From contig CAYIYZ010000001.1 in NCBI GenBank assembly GCA_964367935.1, positions 124,001 through 188,000 on the forward strand: DNA of 64,000 bases. The letters are read 5' to 3'. The first letter of the stretch is position 1; every line of letters begins with the position of its first letter. This DNA is from Scatomorpha sp964367935 (GTDB taxonomy: Bacteria > Bacillota > Clostridia > Oscillospirales > Oscillospiraceae). The notes under the pieces were generated by a model. It was not told where the DNA came from. It saw nothing but the letters and a program-made list of their open reading frames with translations, and did not search any database. Shown in pieces: positions 8,156 to 17,726 of this stretch. The position numbers were made by a program, and so were the translations under genes.

Positions 8156-8776
8156 TTATTCAGTATCGCCCAAGAGCATTTCCATTAGTATAAGTGATCC
8201 GTCTTCACCGCTTGTCGTGATGGTGTAGCAGTACTGTGTTCCGTCCTCGGCAGTCACTATAACTGCGGTGGTGGGGAAAGTTCCTACGAAAACCATATTT
8301 AGCAGGCACTCATCCTCTGTCGTGAAGTTCTCTACACTGTAGTAGGGTTCACCCGAGACCACAAAGTAGAATTCATCTTGATCGTCAAATTCGACCATAC
8401 CGTCCACAAACTCGAGCTTTTGCAAGGTCTCATTACTTTTAAAGTAAATGTGTGAAACATATTCGGGCGACTCAGCCGCCATAGGTGATATTGCCACGTT
8501 CTCCTCGGCAACTTGAGCTAACTGCTCGTCTGTTGCGAAGTCAGCTGCCAAAAGTAGCTCTGCGGGCTGATCACTCTCCACCGGTGCCTCACTCTCTACG
8601 GGCTCGGCACTTTCCGGTGCGGTGCTCTCCACTGGATCGGCACTCTCCACAGTTGCGGCGCTCTCTACCGGAGCCTCGCTCTCTACAGGTTGTGCTGTCG
8701 GCTCGACGTCTGCAGAGCATGCCGCCAACATGCTAAGCGCAAGCACTAAGGCCGCTAAAGCAGTTTTCTTTTTCAT
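8156..8776 (-). CDS. Secreted lipoprotein with PVES-repeat linker, function unknown
   Basis: A 206-aa lipoprotein. The signal peptide ends in a lipobox (SMLAACSA), so Cys 20 should be lipidated. Residues about 25-75 are a degenerate PVESEA repeat, a flexible acidic spacer. The remaining 130 residues form a small acidic domain that I do not recognise. The start is ATG 8776 with GGAGG eight bases upstream, four codons inside the longest frame. The same linker style occurs in the ABC binding protein at 17727-18824. It may be a small surface sensor or envelope protein; no function is claimed. Confidence 0.8.
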   Translation of the reverse strand: MKKKTALAALVLALSMLAACSADVEPTAQPVESEAPVESAATVESADPVESTAPESAEPVESEAPVESDQPAELLLAADFATDEQLAQVAEENVAISPMAAESPEYVSHIYFKSNETLQKLEFVDGMVEFDDQDEFYFVVSGEPYYSVENFTTEDECLLNMVFVGTFPTTAVIVTAEDGTQYCYTITTSGEDGSLILMEMLLGDTE

Positions 8777-8803
8777 AATATCCTCCATAAAAATTTTTTT
8801 GCT

Positions 8804-10246
8804 CTATTTTCTTTTCCATACCGTAGGCATGGCGAGCATCAGTATGGGGTAAATTTCCAAGCGTCCTATAAGCATACACATAGAGAGGAGCACCTTCGTA
8901 AAGTCGGAGAAGAAAGCGTAACTGCCGGCAGGGCCTACTAAGCCGAGTCCCGGCCCGACGTTTGAGATACATGCAAGCACTGCACTAAACGAGGTCACAA
9001 AGTCATGTCCGTCCAAGGCGACAAGTAGGGTGCTGAGGAAGGTGACTGTGATGTATATGAAGAAGAACACCTGTGTAGCACTCATGTTGCGCTCGTCTAA
9101 TTCCAAGTCATCCATGCGTTGGTACACTACTTTACGTGGGTAAATCAGTTTCGTGAGTTCATAGCGTACACTCTTAGCCAAAATGATAAAACGAGAGACT
9201 TTAATGCCTCCGCCGGTACTACCCGAGCTTGCGCCTATGAACATTACGACGAGAAGCATAGCACGAGAGTACTCCGGCCACAAATCGAAATTAGCGGTGG
9301 CAAAGCCCGTCGTAGTCATAATGGAGGATACTTGGAACAGCGAGTAGCGCAGAGATTCTGCAAAGTTTTCGTATAGGTGACTTATATTGACAGCTATAGT
9401 CAGTACCGCAAAGGCAGCTATGCCGAAATACCATAGAAGCTCAGAGTTCGTGAATGCTTTTTTGAATTTTCTAATTAGCATGAGGTAGTAAATGCTGAAG
9501 TTCACACCGAAAAGCATCATAAAGATACTGATAACTACATCTATATAAGCGCTGTCATAGTAACCTATGCTCAGAGCTTTGGTACCGTAACCGCCGGTAC
9601 TCGCTGTACTCATGGCGTGTATAAAGGAGTCAAAGAGCGGCATATCACCCAAGCACAGCAGAATAATAAGAAGTGCGGTGAGCCCCACGTATATTAGATA
9701 GGTGATAGCAGAGCTGTTTCTGATTTTAGGCACGAGCTTTCCCACTTGCGGCCCCGGCACTTCCGCACGCATAATGTGCATGGAGCCGGACTCGGACATG
9801 GGCAGAACCGCCATTATAAATACCAAAACACCGACGCCGCCTATCCATTGAGACAGGCTACGCCAGAATAGTATGCCACGTTCTGTGCCTTCTATGTCAG
9901 TGAGGATGCTTGCACCGGTGGTTGTAAAGCCCGATACAGTTTCGAAGAAGCCGTCCACATAGCTGGGTACGGCACCGCTGAAGAAAAACGGTAGAGCGCC
10001 AACAGCCGACATGAGTATCCAAGATAATCCGACGCTAACGAAGCCCTCACGGGCACTGACAGCCTTTTTGCTGTCTTTCAGTACGTGTGTCAGTAGCGTC
10101 GCCAATATCAAGGATATAGCGGCGGTGGCGGCAAAGGGCACGGGGCTTTCACCGTAAAACAGAGCGATAAACATAGGCGGCAGCATAAGTCCTGCCTCTA
10201 TGAGCATGACACGCCCAAGTATTTTGCTTATTATATAGTAGTTCAT
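8804..10246 (-). CDS. trkH: Trk/Ktr potassium uptake channel subunit TrkH
   Basis: A 480-aa integral membrane protein with four membrane-pore-membrane repeats. Each pore loop carries its selectivity-filter Gly: TTTGAS, STGGYG, TTTGFA and SNVGPG. It forms the K+ conducting pore and depends on the cytoplasmic TrkA ring for nucleotide gating. Its start overlaps the trkA stop by one base, so the two are co-translated, trkA first. No close terminator is visible before the lipoprotein gene downstream. Confidence 0.95.
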   Translation of the reverse strand: MNYYIISKILGRVMLIEAGLMLPPMFIALFYGESPVPFAATAAISLILATLLTHVLKDSKKAVSAREGFVSVGLSWILMSAVGALPFFFSGAVPSYVDGFFETVSGFTTTGASILTDIEGTERGILFWRSLSQWIGGVGVLVFIMAVLPMSESGSMHIMRAEVPGPQVGKLVPKIRNSSAITYLIYVGLTALLIILLCLGDMPLFDSFIHAMSTASTGGYGTKALSIGYYDSAYIDVVISIFMMLFGVNFSIYYLMLIRKFKKAFTNSELLWYFGIAAFAVLTIAVNISHLYENFAESLRYSLFQVSSIMTTTGFATANFDLWPEYSRAMLLVVMFIGASSGSTGGGIKVSRFIILAKSVRYELTKLIYPRKVVYQRMDDLELDERNMSATQVFFFIYITVTFLSTLLVALDGHDFVTSFSAVLACISNVGPGLGLVGPAGSYAFFSDFTKVLLSMCMLIGRLEIYPILMLAMPTVWKRK

Positions 10247-11610
10247 CAGGCGTCCTCAAAGATATCGCGAAAGCTCTGCATACCGAAATGCGTGCTGACG
10301 GCTATTACTTTATCTTTTGCCATGACGCAGTCGTCACCGCGCGGGAATATGCACTTATTACCCCTGATAATAGCGCCCAAAATCGTGTCGGGACGTATTT
10401 TCAAGTCTTTAAGGGGCACACCTATGCTCTTTTCCGTGGCGGCTATATTAAACTCTATGGTCTCCGCCTCACTGTCAGCTATTTTGTGCAATGCCTCTAT
10501 GCCCGAAGAGTCGAGCGAGTTCTGCATCCCTCTCGCAAATTGCGTGATAAAGTCAGCAGCTATAAACTTCGGCGTGATACAGCTACCGAAGCCTACCGTG
10601 CCTATCATTTTTCGCAGTTTCTCATCATTTACCTTTGCGATAACCTTAGGCACATTGGATTTTGAGGCGAACAGTGCGCTCATAATGTTGTTGTGATCAC
10701 TACCCGAGAGTGATACAAAAGCGTCGGTGTCCTCTATACCCTCCTCATGCAGCACAGTGGGGTCAGAACCGTCACCGCATATTATCTCGGCTTTCGGCAG
10801 TTCCTTAGCAAGCTCAAGGCAACGTTCCTTGTTTTGTTCTATTATTTTCACCTTCATGCCCACATTGCTGAGCTGATTTGCAAGGTATCCCGCAATACGA
10901 CTACCGCCTATAAGCATAATGTGCCTTGCGCCACGTTTATGCATACCCAAGGATTTAAAGAAAGCTGAGACATTGTCGGGCGCACCTATGATGTGCAGTT
11001 TATCGCCTCTCTCAATTACATAGTCACCTCGTGGTATGAATACATTGCCCTCACGCTGTACAGCGCAAATGAGTACATGTGAATTTTCGGTATTATTCAT
11101 TTTACTGAGCGGCACACCGCAGAGACTGCAGTTGTCACTCACGACAAATTCGACAATTTCCGCTTTACCGTTAGCGAAAGAGTTGACATTCTCAGCCAAG
11201 GGGAAGCGCAATATGCGTGATATTTCGTCGGCAGCGAGCTTTTCCGGGTTAAATGCGAGCGAAATGCCGAGCTCGTCCTTAAGAAATACCATCTGTCTGT
11301 AATATTCCATGGTACGCACACGCGCGATAGTGTTACGCGCACCTAATTTTTTTGCAGTCAGACAACAGAGCATGTTAACGGAATCACTTTCCGTAGCGCA
11401 GATGAGCAAGTCAGAATCAGCGACACCTGCTTCAGTCTGAATAAAGTAGTCAGCACCGTTACCCTCAATAGCCATTACATCTAAGTTGTCAGCAAGGCGA
11501 GTGATGTTTTCCGCCTTTGATTCTATCACCATTATACTGTGCCCTTCGGCAGCGAGGCGCTCACACAGAGTAAGCCCTACCCTGCCGGCGCCTATAATTA
11601 CTATATCCAT
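10246..11610 (-). CDS. trkA: Trk potassium uptake regulator TrkA
   Basis: A 454-aa cytoplasmic gating protein with two tandem RCK_N-RCK_C units. The first Rossmann motif is IIGAGRVGLTLCERL at the N-terminus; the second begins near residue 230 with LIGGSRIAGYLANQL. Each unit has an acidic residue after strand 2 (VIESK, IIEQNK) suited to NAD(H) or ATP. It assembles as a ring under TrkH and controls opening. ATG 11610 is preceded by GGGGGAAACACATTA. Confidence 0.95.
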   Translation of the reverse strand: MDIVIIGAGRVGLTLCERLAAEGHSIMVIESKAENITRLADNLDVMAIEGNGADYFIQTEAGVADSDLLICATESDSVNMLCCLTAKKLGARNTIARVRTMEYYRQMVFLKDELGISLAFNPEKLAADEISRILRFPLAENVNSFANGKAEIVEFVVSDNCSLCGVPLSKMNNTENSHVLICAVQREGNVFIPRGDYVIERGDKLHIIGAPDNVSAFFKSLGMHKRGARHIMLIGGSRIAGYLANQLSNVGMKVKIIEQNKERCLELAKELPKAEIICGDGSDPTVLHEEGIEDTDAFVSLSGSDHNNIMSALFASKSNVPKVIAKVNDEKLRKMIGTVGFGSCITPKFIAADFITQFARGMQNSLDSSGIEALHKIADSEAETIEFNIAATEKSIGVPLKDLKIRPDTILGAIIRGNKCIFPRGDDCVMAKDKVIAVSTHFGMQSFRDIFEDA

Positions 11611-11634
11611 TAATGTGTTTCCCCCTTAACGCCT

Positions 11635-12627
11635 TTATGGCTTCACGCTCTTACGCCTATTGCGCACACGTCTGCGTTTTCTCGGCTCCGTCGCCTTGCG
11701 TTCGTAGTGCTGGGCGAGCTCCTCATCGGCACGGTAGACAAGACGTGACATGTTGTACATTTCGTCCTCGTCCGCGCGAAATTTAAGGCGTATCAAGAAC
11801 TTGCCGTGCTCCGAACAGGTGCACAAGCTCATATAGCGTTGATCACCCTGATTAATCCAAGGGCGTTTATCGAGTATACGCTCACAGTGCGGACAACTCA
11901 TGTGTGTAACGGAGACGTGCGTAAAGGCACTACCCTTTGAGTCAAAGCGCCCGACTATATCACGGATCAGCGGATCCTGTTCTGTAGTGGGCCTATATTT
12001 TACTTCTTTACGCTTCGTGTCACGCTCTTTGAGGAAGTCCTCATGTTGAGTTAAGCCGGACTCCAAGTCCATGTGTGAGCATACGAGCGCAGTGTTGTAA
12101 GCATCCCCCAGAGCATCGTGGGCTATGCGAGTTTGCTCTATTTCGAAATGCTCCATGGCAGTGGCCAGAGACTTCTGATTTTTATCGCCGTTTGTCTGCA
12201 CGTTATATATTATCTGCAAATTTACCCAAGCGGATACCCATTCCCAGTCTAAATCGTGGATAATGATGTTTTGCTCCATAATACCACGGTCATCGTAACC
12301 CCAAGTTAAAAATACTGCGTCCTCACCGCACCATTGCTTAAATGCGGAAAAAGCGTCCGCAAAGGACAGGCCTTTAGACAGGCGTTCGGCATCGAAGCCC
12401 GTTAGTTTTTTAACTTTGAAGTGCATTCTTTTGAAGTATATGGGGCGTATATCGACCTGAAACTCCTCGGCAGGGCGCAGGTTCTCATCGAGTTTAACTG
12501 CACCGATTTGGATAATCTCGCCACGAAGGCGTATGGGCAGTTTATTAAACACGGAGGACTTCGAGCTCATAGCCTGATTCCACTCCAAGTCGAGTACTAT
12601 ATAATTATTTTTCTTATTTGTATTCAC
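11635..12627 (-). CDS. DEDDh 3'-5' exonuclease with C-terminal Cys-rich domain
   Basis: A 330-aa protein of the DnaQ/KapD-like exonuclease superfamily. The metal ligands are visible: Asp and Glu in VLDLEWNQ near the N-terminus, an intermediate Asp in GYDDRG, and the terminal His-Asp in IAHDALGDAYNTA. After about residue 240 comes a segment with CPHC, CTC and His residues, probably a small zinc ribbon, then a basic tail (RKRRRVRNRRK) that could bind nucleic acid. GTG 12627 preceded by AGGAAG is chosen over the longer TTG start at 12681. Substrate, RNA or DNA, is not determinable here. Confidence 0.82.
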   Translation of the reverse strand: MNTNKKNNYIVLDLEWNQAMSSKSSVFNKLPIRLRGEIIQIGAVKLDENLRPAEEFQVDIRPIYFKRMHFKVKKLTGFDAERLSKGLSFADAFSAFKQWCGEDAVFLTWGYDDRGIMEQNIIIHDLDWEWVSAWVNLQIIYNVQTNGDKNQKSLATAMEHFEIEQTRIAHDALGDAYNTALVCSHMDLESGLTQHEDFLKERDTKRKEVKYRPTTEQDPLIRDIVGRFDSKGSAFTHVSVTHMSCPHCERILDKRPWINQGDQRYMSLCTCSEHGKFLIRLKFRADEDEMYNMSRLVYRADEELAQHYERKATEPRKRRRVRNRRKSVKP

Positions 12628-12707
12628 TAAGCGACTTCCTTCACTCTCATATGCATGGTAATATATCACACAGTAACTCAAATTTCAATCGTTTAGCCAT
12701 AATATGT

Positions 12708-12736
12708 TTGATAATATGTGGCTTAAATGGTATAAT
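12708..12736 (+). promoter_or_regulatory. Sigma-A promoter of ddl-murF
   Basis: TTGATA at 12708-12713 and TATAAT at 12731-12736 have 17-bp spacing. The ddl start lies 45 bp after the -10. Confidence 0.8.
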
Positions 12737-12781
12737 ACTGACTGGAAAAAAGCAGATTTTTCGCCAATAGGAGGAGTATTT

Positions 12782-13828
12782 ATGAAAATAGTAGTACTGT
12801 GTGGGGGTCTCAGCCCCGAGCGCAATGTATCTTTATCGAGTGGCACTATGGTGGCGAAAGCCTTATCGGAGTGCGGCCACAAAGTAGTACTTACTGATAT
12901 GTATTTTGGTCTCGAGGATTATGAGGGCAAGATAGATGAGATATTCGACAAGGGGCCGGAGCTTTTTTCAGCTAGTGTGGCGGAGGATGCGCCGGACTTA
13001 GACGAGATAGCAAAGCGTCGCAAGCTAAAAAGTGAGAGCAGTTTCGGCCTTGGTGTTTTGGACGTGTGTTCCATGGCGGACATGGTGTTCATAGCCTTGC
13101 ATGGGCGTTGCGGCGAGGACGGCAAGGTGCAAGCGACCTTCGATTTACTCGGCATTAAATATACAGGCACGGGCTTTTTGGGCAGTGCCATAGCGATGGA
13201 TAAGGACATAACAAAGCGAGTGCTCCTACCTTTGGGACTAAAGACGGCTAAATGGTGCATGTTCGACAGTGCAGATCTCATGTCGGACGTGGTGCTCTCG
13301 GAGGTATCTTTACCTCTTGTAATAAAGCCCGTCGATTCCGGTTCGAGCATAGGCGTGTACATAGCGCATACAGCGGCAGAGCTAAGCGCGGCGATCGAGA
13401 GCGCCAAGGCAGACGGTGGCAGGCATATAGTCGAGCAGTACATAAAGGGTCGTGAGATACAGATAGCGGTGTTAAACGGCAAGGCATTACCGAGCATAGA
13501 GATAATGCCGAGAGAGGGCTTCTACGACTACAAGAATAAATATCAACCGGGCGCAGCTGTTGAAGTTTGTCCGTCACCAATAAGCGCTGAGGCAGAGTTG
13601 AGGGTAGCTGCTGCAGCAGAAAGTGTGTATCGTGCGTTGGGCTTGGAGGTCTATTGCCGAGCGGACTTCATCTATGACGAGGACGGCGAGTTTTGGTTCT
13701 TGGAGATGAACACTTTACCCGGCATGACGCCTACGAGCTTAGTTCCGCAGGAGGCGGCGGCTGTTGGCATGACATATAAGGAGTTGTGCGACAGAATAGT
13801 CAGCTTATCCGAGGGCAAATACAGATGA
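12782..13828 (+). CDS. ddl: D-alanine--D-alanine ligase
   Basis: A 348-aa ATP-grasp ligase that makes D-Ala-D-Ala for peptidoglycan stems. The N-terminal motif is GGLSPERNVSLSSG; the ALHGRCGEDG motif lies near residue 109. The omega-loop FYDYKNKY carries the Tyr typical of D-Ala rather than D-lactate specificity. The metal-binding end reads FLEMNTLPGMT. ATG 12782 with GGAGGAG 7 bases upstream is preferred over a start 26 codons earlier that overlaps the promoter. murF follows with a 4-bp overlap, making a cell-wall precursor operon. Confidence 0.95.
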   Translation: MKIVVLCGGLSPERNVSLSSGTMVAKALSECGHKVVLTDMYFGLEDYEGKIDEIFDKGPELFSASVAEDAPDLDEIAKRRKLKSESSFGLGVLDVCSMADMVFIALHGRCGEDGKVQATFDLLGIKYTGTGFLGSAIAMDKDITKRVLLPLGLKTAKWCMFDSADLMSDVVLSEVSLPLVIKPVDSGSSIGVYIAHTAAELSAAIESAKADGGRHIVEQYIKGREIQIAVLNGKALPSIEIMPREGFYDYKNKYQPGAAVEVCPSPISAEAELRVAAAAESVYRALGLEVYCRADFIYDEDGEFWFLEMNTLPGMTPTSLVPQEAAAVGMTYKELCDRIVSLSEGKYR

Positions 13829-15153
13829 GTGTGTATACATTGGGAGATTTCGCAAGGGCGACGGGCGGCAAGCTCATAAACGGTAGTGAAGACATAGCTT
13901 TCGAGGGTCTTGTAATAGACAGTCGCAAGGTGCGTGAGGGCTTGGGGTTTGCGGCCTTAAGGGGCGAGAGAACGGACGGGCACGAGTATATTTCTACGGC
14001 GTTCGAGTCGGGCGCTTCGTTTTGCCTTGTTGATACAATGCCGAGCAACGAGACACGCCCTATCATAGTGTGCGACGATGTTCCTAGCGCTCTTTTGTCT
14101 GCGGCGGAGGACTATAGGAAGAGCCTTAATGTGCCGGTAATAGGTGTTACGGGCAGTGCCGGCAAAACGACGGCAAAGGAAATGATAGCCTCTGTGCTCG
14201 CAAGACAGTATGCGACGCATAAGACAGAGAAGAACTTCAATAACGAGCTCGGCGTGCCGCTCACCTTGTTTGAGTTAAAGCCGAAGCACGAGGTCTCGGT
14301 TGTGGAGCTCGGCATATCCGGTTTTGGTGAGATGCGCAAGCTGTCTAAGGCGGCAAAGCCTAATATGGCAGTGTTCACGCTAATAGGTCGGGCGCATTTG
14401 GAGCAGCTCGGCGACTTAGACGGCGTGCTTAGAGCAAAGGCAGAGATGCTTGAACACATGCACGAAGACTCTGTACTCATATTAAATGGTGACGATGAGC
14501 GTTTGCGTGGCATAGAGTGCAAGCAGAAGAAGGTGCTGTGCGGCATATCGGCGCATAATGATATATATGCGGACAATATAAATATTCGCAGTGACGGTGG
14601 CTGTGACTTTAGAGTCATCTATGCGGGTGGCACTTTCACACTTAGCACATCGGCTTACGGCAAGCATCTTGTGTATGCGGCACTTTTTGCCACGGCTGTG
14701 GGGCTGAGTTTAGGTCTGAGCGAGGTGGAGATAACCGAGGGCGTAAGAGCGTATGAGCCTGTGGGCAGGCGAGCAAGCCTTGCGGACTTGGGGCACATAC
14801 GTCTCATAGACGACTGTTATAACGCCAATCCGGACTCCATGCTCAGTGCGATAGATTCGGCGACACTTTTAGGTGGCAGCTTAGTCTGCGTGTTAGGCGA
14901 CATGTTTGAGCTTGGCGAGGATACGGAGCGCCTACACCGAGAGGTGGGCGACTATGCACGCAAGGTGGGAGCTTTGCTGTTTACGAGTGGTGAGCTTGCA
15001 CGCAGCATGGGCGGTGAGCACTACGAGAGCGAGTCTGAACTACTCACGGCACTTGAGGCGGTTTTAAAAGAGGGCGATACAGTGCTTGTGAAGGCATCAC
15101 GCTCTATGGAGTTTGAAAAAATCAGCGAAGGCATAAAACGCATGAAGATATAA
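13825..15153 (+). CDS. murF: UDP-MurNAc-tripeptide--D-Ala-D-Ala ligase MurF
   Basis: A 442-aa Mur ligase. The N-terminal domain binds UDP-MurNAc-tripeptide, the ATP P-loop is GVTGSAGKTTAKEM (about 110-123), and the central and C-terminal domains contain the DDCYNANPDSM motif conserved in MurF. It adds the dipeptide made by Ddl, the preceding gene. ATG 13825 overlaps the ddl stop. A start 13 codons upstream lies within ddl and is rejected. Confidence 0.95.
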   Translation: MSVYTLGDFARATGGKLINGSEDIAFEGLVIDSRKVREGLGFAALRGERTDGHEYISTAFESGASFCLVDTMPSNETRPIIVCDDVPSALLSAAEDYRKSLNVPVIGVTGSAGKTTAKEMIASVLARQYATHKTEKNFNNELGVPLTLFELKPKHEVSVVELGISGFGEMRKLSKAAKPNMAVFTLIGRAHLEQLGDLDGVLRAKAEMLEHMHEDSVLILNGDDERLRGIECKQKKVLCGISAHNDIYADNINIRSDGGCDFRVIYAGGTFTLSTSAYGKHLVYAALFATAVGLSLGLSEVEITEGVRAYEPVGRRASLADLGHIRLIDDCYNANPDSMLSAIDSATLLGGSLVCVLGDMFELGEDTERLHREVGDYARKVGALLFTSGELARSMGGEHYESESELLTALEAVLKEGDTVLVKASRSMEFEKISEGIKRMKI

Positions 15154-15185
15154 AAAGAGCGCCCCCTCCACGGGGGCGCTCTTTT
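15153..15185. terminator. Terminator between murF and the HD-GYP gene
   Basis: AAAAGAGCGCCCC pairs with GGGGCGCTCTTTT in a GC-rich hairpin between two convergent genes, with A and T tracts on the two sides. Confidence 0.87.
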
Positions 15186-15194
15186 AGTGCTGTA

Positions 15195-16274
15195 CTACAG
15201 AACTACTGCCGCACAGTAAAGTTCTTCCGTCGTTTGGACAACCTCATCATCCACCTGTACTATGGGGAAACTCCAGTTACTGCGGTTAATGTACATAACG
15301 GAACCGATGGCACCGTTAGTAAGTAGAACGCTGTTGCCTATGAGTTCCTTTGAGATGTTGTCCAAGAACAGTTCAATTAGCATAAAATCAAGGTCAGAGA
15401 ACTTGCCCTGCGCCAAGTGTCCGAGCACAAAGAATGGGCTGATAGCCTCTTTGTAGCAACGAGCGGATACCATGGCGTCATATGTGTCGGAAATAGCGGT
15501 TATTTTCGCAAATAGTGGTATTTCCTCGCCCTTAAGGCCGCGCGGATAACCTGTGCCCGTCATTCTCTCGTGGTGACAGAGTGCAGTTTGCGCAACAATG
15601 GGATCTATACTCTCATTTTTCGATATCAAGTCATAAGAGTACTGGGAGTGCTTCTTAATTTCAGCAAACTCCTCGGGCGTCAAGGCACGTGGAGCGTTTA
15701 AAATCTCCTGCGAAACCTTCGTCTTGCCCACGTCATGCAAAAGGCCGCTCTTGACAAGCAGTTGCACTTCTCTCTCCGGCATACCTAACCACTTGCCTAT
15801 CATGCCGTTGAGCATGGATACGTTAACACTGTGTCGAACGAGGTATTCGTCTATGGCATTCATGCCATTTATACACTGCAACAGCAGACCTGTGTCTACA
15901 GTGTCTATGCGCTCGTAAATGTCCAAGGTCGTGTCATCGACACGAGTCTCGGATATGCTTTCTTTGGAAAACACCTCATCGAGTATACTGTCGGCTTTTC
16001 TCGTAAACGACTTATAGCCCATGGATTTTTCCATAAATTCCTGTCTGAGTCCTAAAGGCACACCCTCGCCCATCAAGAATTTATAGTAATTTTCCTCTAC
16101 ATAGATGTTTCGAGAGCCACTCATATGGCTTTTTAGTCTCAGTAGTAAGGCAGGGGATAAAACCGTGCCCTCCTTTATTAGTAGGACAGGCACTTTATTT
16201 CTGGAGTAAATGCCTCCAAGACATTCCGTGCCCGCACGTAAGTATTCATATGCTATGGGAAATAAGGCTTGCAT
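15195..16274 (-). CDS. HD-GYP domain protein (probable c-di-GMP phosphodiesterase)
   Basis: A 359-aa soluble protein. The N-terminal 120 residues hold no recognised sensor domain. The HD-GYP domain spans about 140-310: first His near 148, HD at 180-181 in GLLHDVGKTKV, a later His in EIKKHSQYS, then the diagnostic HHERMTGTGYPRGLKG containing GYP, and ISDTYDAM. HD-GYP enzymes hydrolyse c-di-GMP or related cyclic dinucleotides. GGAGG lies upstream of ATG 16274. It is a single-gene unit, so its signal is unknown. Confidence 0.88.
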   Translation of the reverse strand: MQALFPIAYEYLRAGTECLGGIYSRNKVPVLLIKEGTVLSPALLLRLKSHMSGSRNIYVEENYYKFLMGEGVPLGLRQEFMEKSMGYKSFTRKADSILDEVFSKESISETRVDDTTLDIYERIDTVDTGLLLQCINGMNAIDEYLVRHSVNVSMLNGMIGKWLGMPEREVQLLVKSGLLHDVGKTKVSQEILNAPRALTPEEFAEIKKHSQYSYDLISKNESIDPIVAQTALCHHERMTGTGYPRGLKGEEIPLFAKITAISDTYDAMVSARCYKEAISPFFVLGHLAQGKFSDLDFMLIELFLDNISKELIGNSVLLTNGAIGSVMYINRSNWSFPIVQVDDEVVQTTEELYCAAVVL

Positions 16275-16374
16275 GGTAACCTCCTTGTCGGCTACACCTA
16301 ATGTTAATTCTATTTGTGTCGTTAATTATATCACAGTTTAAATCGTATATCAACTATCAAGATTTAGCAAGGCA

Positions 16375-16977
16375 TTACACTCCCCACGACAGGTCAATTA
16401 TTGTCGTAACCTCCAAGAGTTGTGCCTCATTTTTATCATGACTGACAATTAGAGTAGTTCTTCCATTGATTAGTCTACGTGTTTCGGTGATAACGGACAT
16501 TTTTGTCATCTCGTCAAGGCCCTTGAATGGTTCATCCATAAGGAGCAGGTCGCAGTCGGACATAAGCGCACGGGTGAGCGCCACCCTTCTACGCATACCG
16601 CCCGAGAGGCGCGAGACGGGCTTCAATATTGCCTCCTCATCCAGACCCATGGCGACAAGGGAATTCTTCGCCTCAACACGGTCGAGCGCAGGTGTAACGA
16701 GCATAACATTTGATATACTGTCCATGTTCTCGCAGAGCCTATCCTCTTGAAATACGGAAGCGATGCGTGTACCCTCAGGCAGGAGGACACTGCCCTTATC
16801 GGCAGTTTCAAGACCCATGATTATGCGGAGCAGTGTTGTCTTGCCCTGTCCGGACGGAGCCATAAGGCAGGTGATTGCACCTCCTTTGAGTGTGCAAGAA
16901 AAGTTAGCGAGAACACAGAGCTCGGCATAGCATTTACCGAGACCGCTGATAACGATATCTTCGTGGACAGAGCTCAT
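16375..16977 (-). CDS. ABC transporter ATP-binding protein (NitT/TauT type)
   Basis: A short 200-aa ATPase, about 50 residues below the family norm and lacking a C-terminal extension, but with all catalytic motifs: Walker A APSGQGKTTL, Q-loop SVFQEDR, signature RLSGGMRRR, Walker B LLLMDEPFKGLDE and switch His in VSHDKNEA. It energises import through the permease next to it, whose stop overlaps its start. Gene order from the promoter is binding protein, permease, ATPase. Confidence 0.9.
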   Translation of the reverse strand: MSSVHEDIVISGLGKCYAELCVLANFSCTLKGGAITCLMAPSGQGKTTLLRIIMGLETADKGSVLLPEGTRIASVFQEDRLCENMDSISNVMLVTPALDRVEAKNSLVAMGLDEEAILKPVSRLSGGMRRRVALTRALMSDCDLLLMDEPFKGLDEMTKMSVITETRRLINGRTTLIVSHDKNEAQLLEVTTIIDLSWGV

Positions 16978-17717
16978 TACAGCACCTCCAATCTAACAGC
17001 AATAAGGTCCACAGCCTTAAGGAATAAAAATTCGAAGGCACGACTGACAATAACGATAACCAAAGTCCAAGCGAAGAGATCAGGCGTGTTGAGAAATATT
17101 TTCGCCTGTTGGAGCATCTCTCCCATAGAACCTTCGGGCATAGCGATAACCTCGGCGGCAATGCCGGACTTCCAGCTGAGTCCGCAAGCGACTGCGGCTG
17201 CAGCTTTGAAATATGGTAGGATTTGCGGAAAATAGATGTAGCGTAGCGTGCGCATACGAGACAATTTGAATACCTGTGCCATTTCCAGCAATCCCTTATC
17301 CGTCGCTTTTATGCCTCCATGCACATTCGAGTAGATTATAGGCAAGACTATCATGAATGTAATCAGTACAGCGAGGTTGCGAGAAGATATCCAAAATAGT
17401 GCAAGAATGATAAAGGACGCAACGGGCACGGCTTTTATGGTGCTGATAAGTGGTTGTAGCAGTTCATCGAGCAGTTTAAAGCGATAGGAAAGAGCCGCAA
17501 GCGCTATGCCTGCGGCTGTTCCCATGATAAATCCGCCCCCTATGCGTAGGAGACTGTAGAATATTGACGTCCAAAATTCCAAGGTGGGCAATAGCGTGGC
17601 AAGCCTTGCCAATACGCTAAGCGGCGAGACCAATATAATTCGACTGTCTATCAGTACTACCATCAGTTGCCATAGCAATAGCCAGAAGGCTATGGCCCAC
17701 CACGCAGGTCTTTTCAC
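16977..17717 (-). CDS. ABC transporter permease (NitT/TauT/SsuC family)
   Basis: A 246-aa inner-membrane permease with about six predicted helices and the EAA loop near residue 150-170 (GGIKATDKGLLEMAQVFKLS, followed by RYIYFPQILPYF). This fits the SsuC/ThiX/TauC group. The single start and stop overlaps or nearly abuts both partners, so the three genes form one operon. The substrate cannot be read from the permease. Confidence 0.9.
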   Translation of the reverse strand: MKRPAWWAIAFWLLLWQLMVVLIDSRIILVSPLSVLARLATLLPTLEFWTSIFYSLLRIGGGFIMGTAAGIALAALSYRFKLLDELLQPLISTIKAVPVASFIILALFWISSRNLAVLITFMIVLPIIYSNVHGGIKATDKGLLEMAQVFKLSRMRTLRYIYFPQILPYFKAAAAVACGLSWKSGIAAEVIAMPEGSMGEMLQQAKIFLNTPDLFAWTLVIVIVSRAFEFLFLKAVDLIAVRLEVL

Positions 17718-17726
17718 GCTAAATAC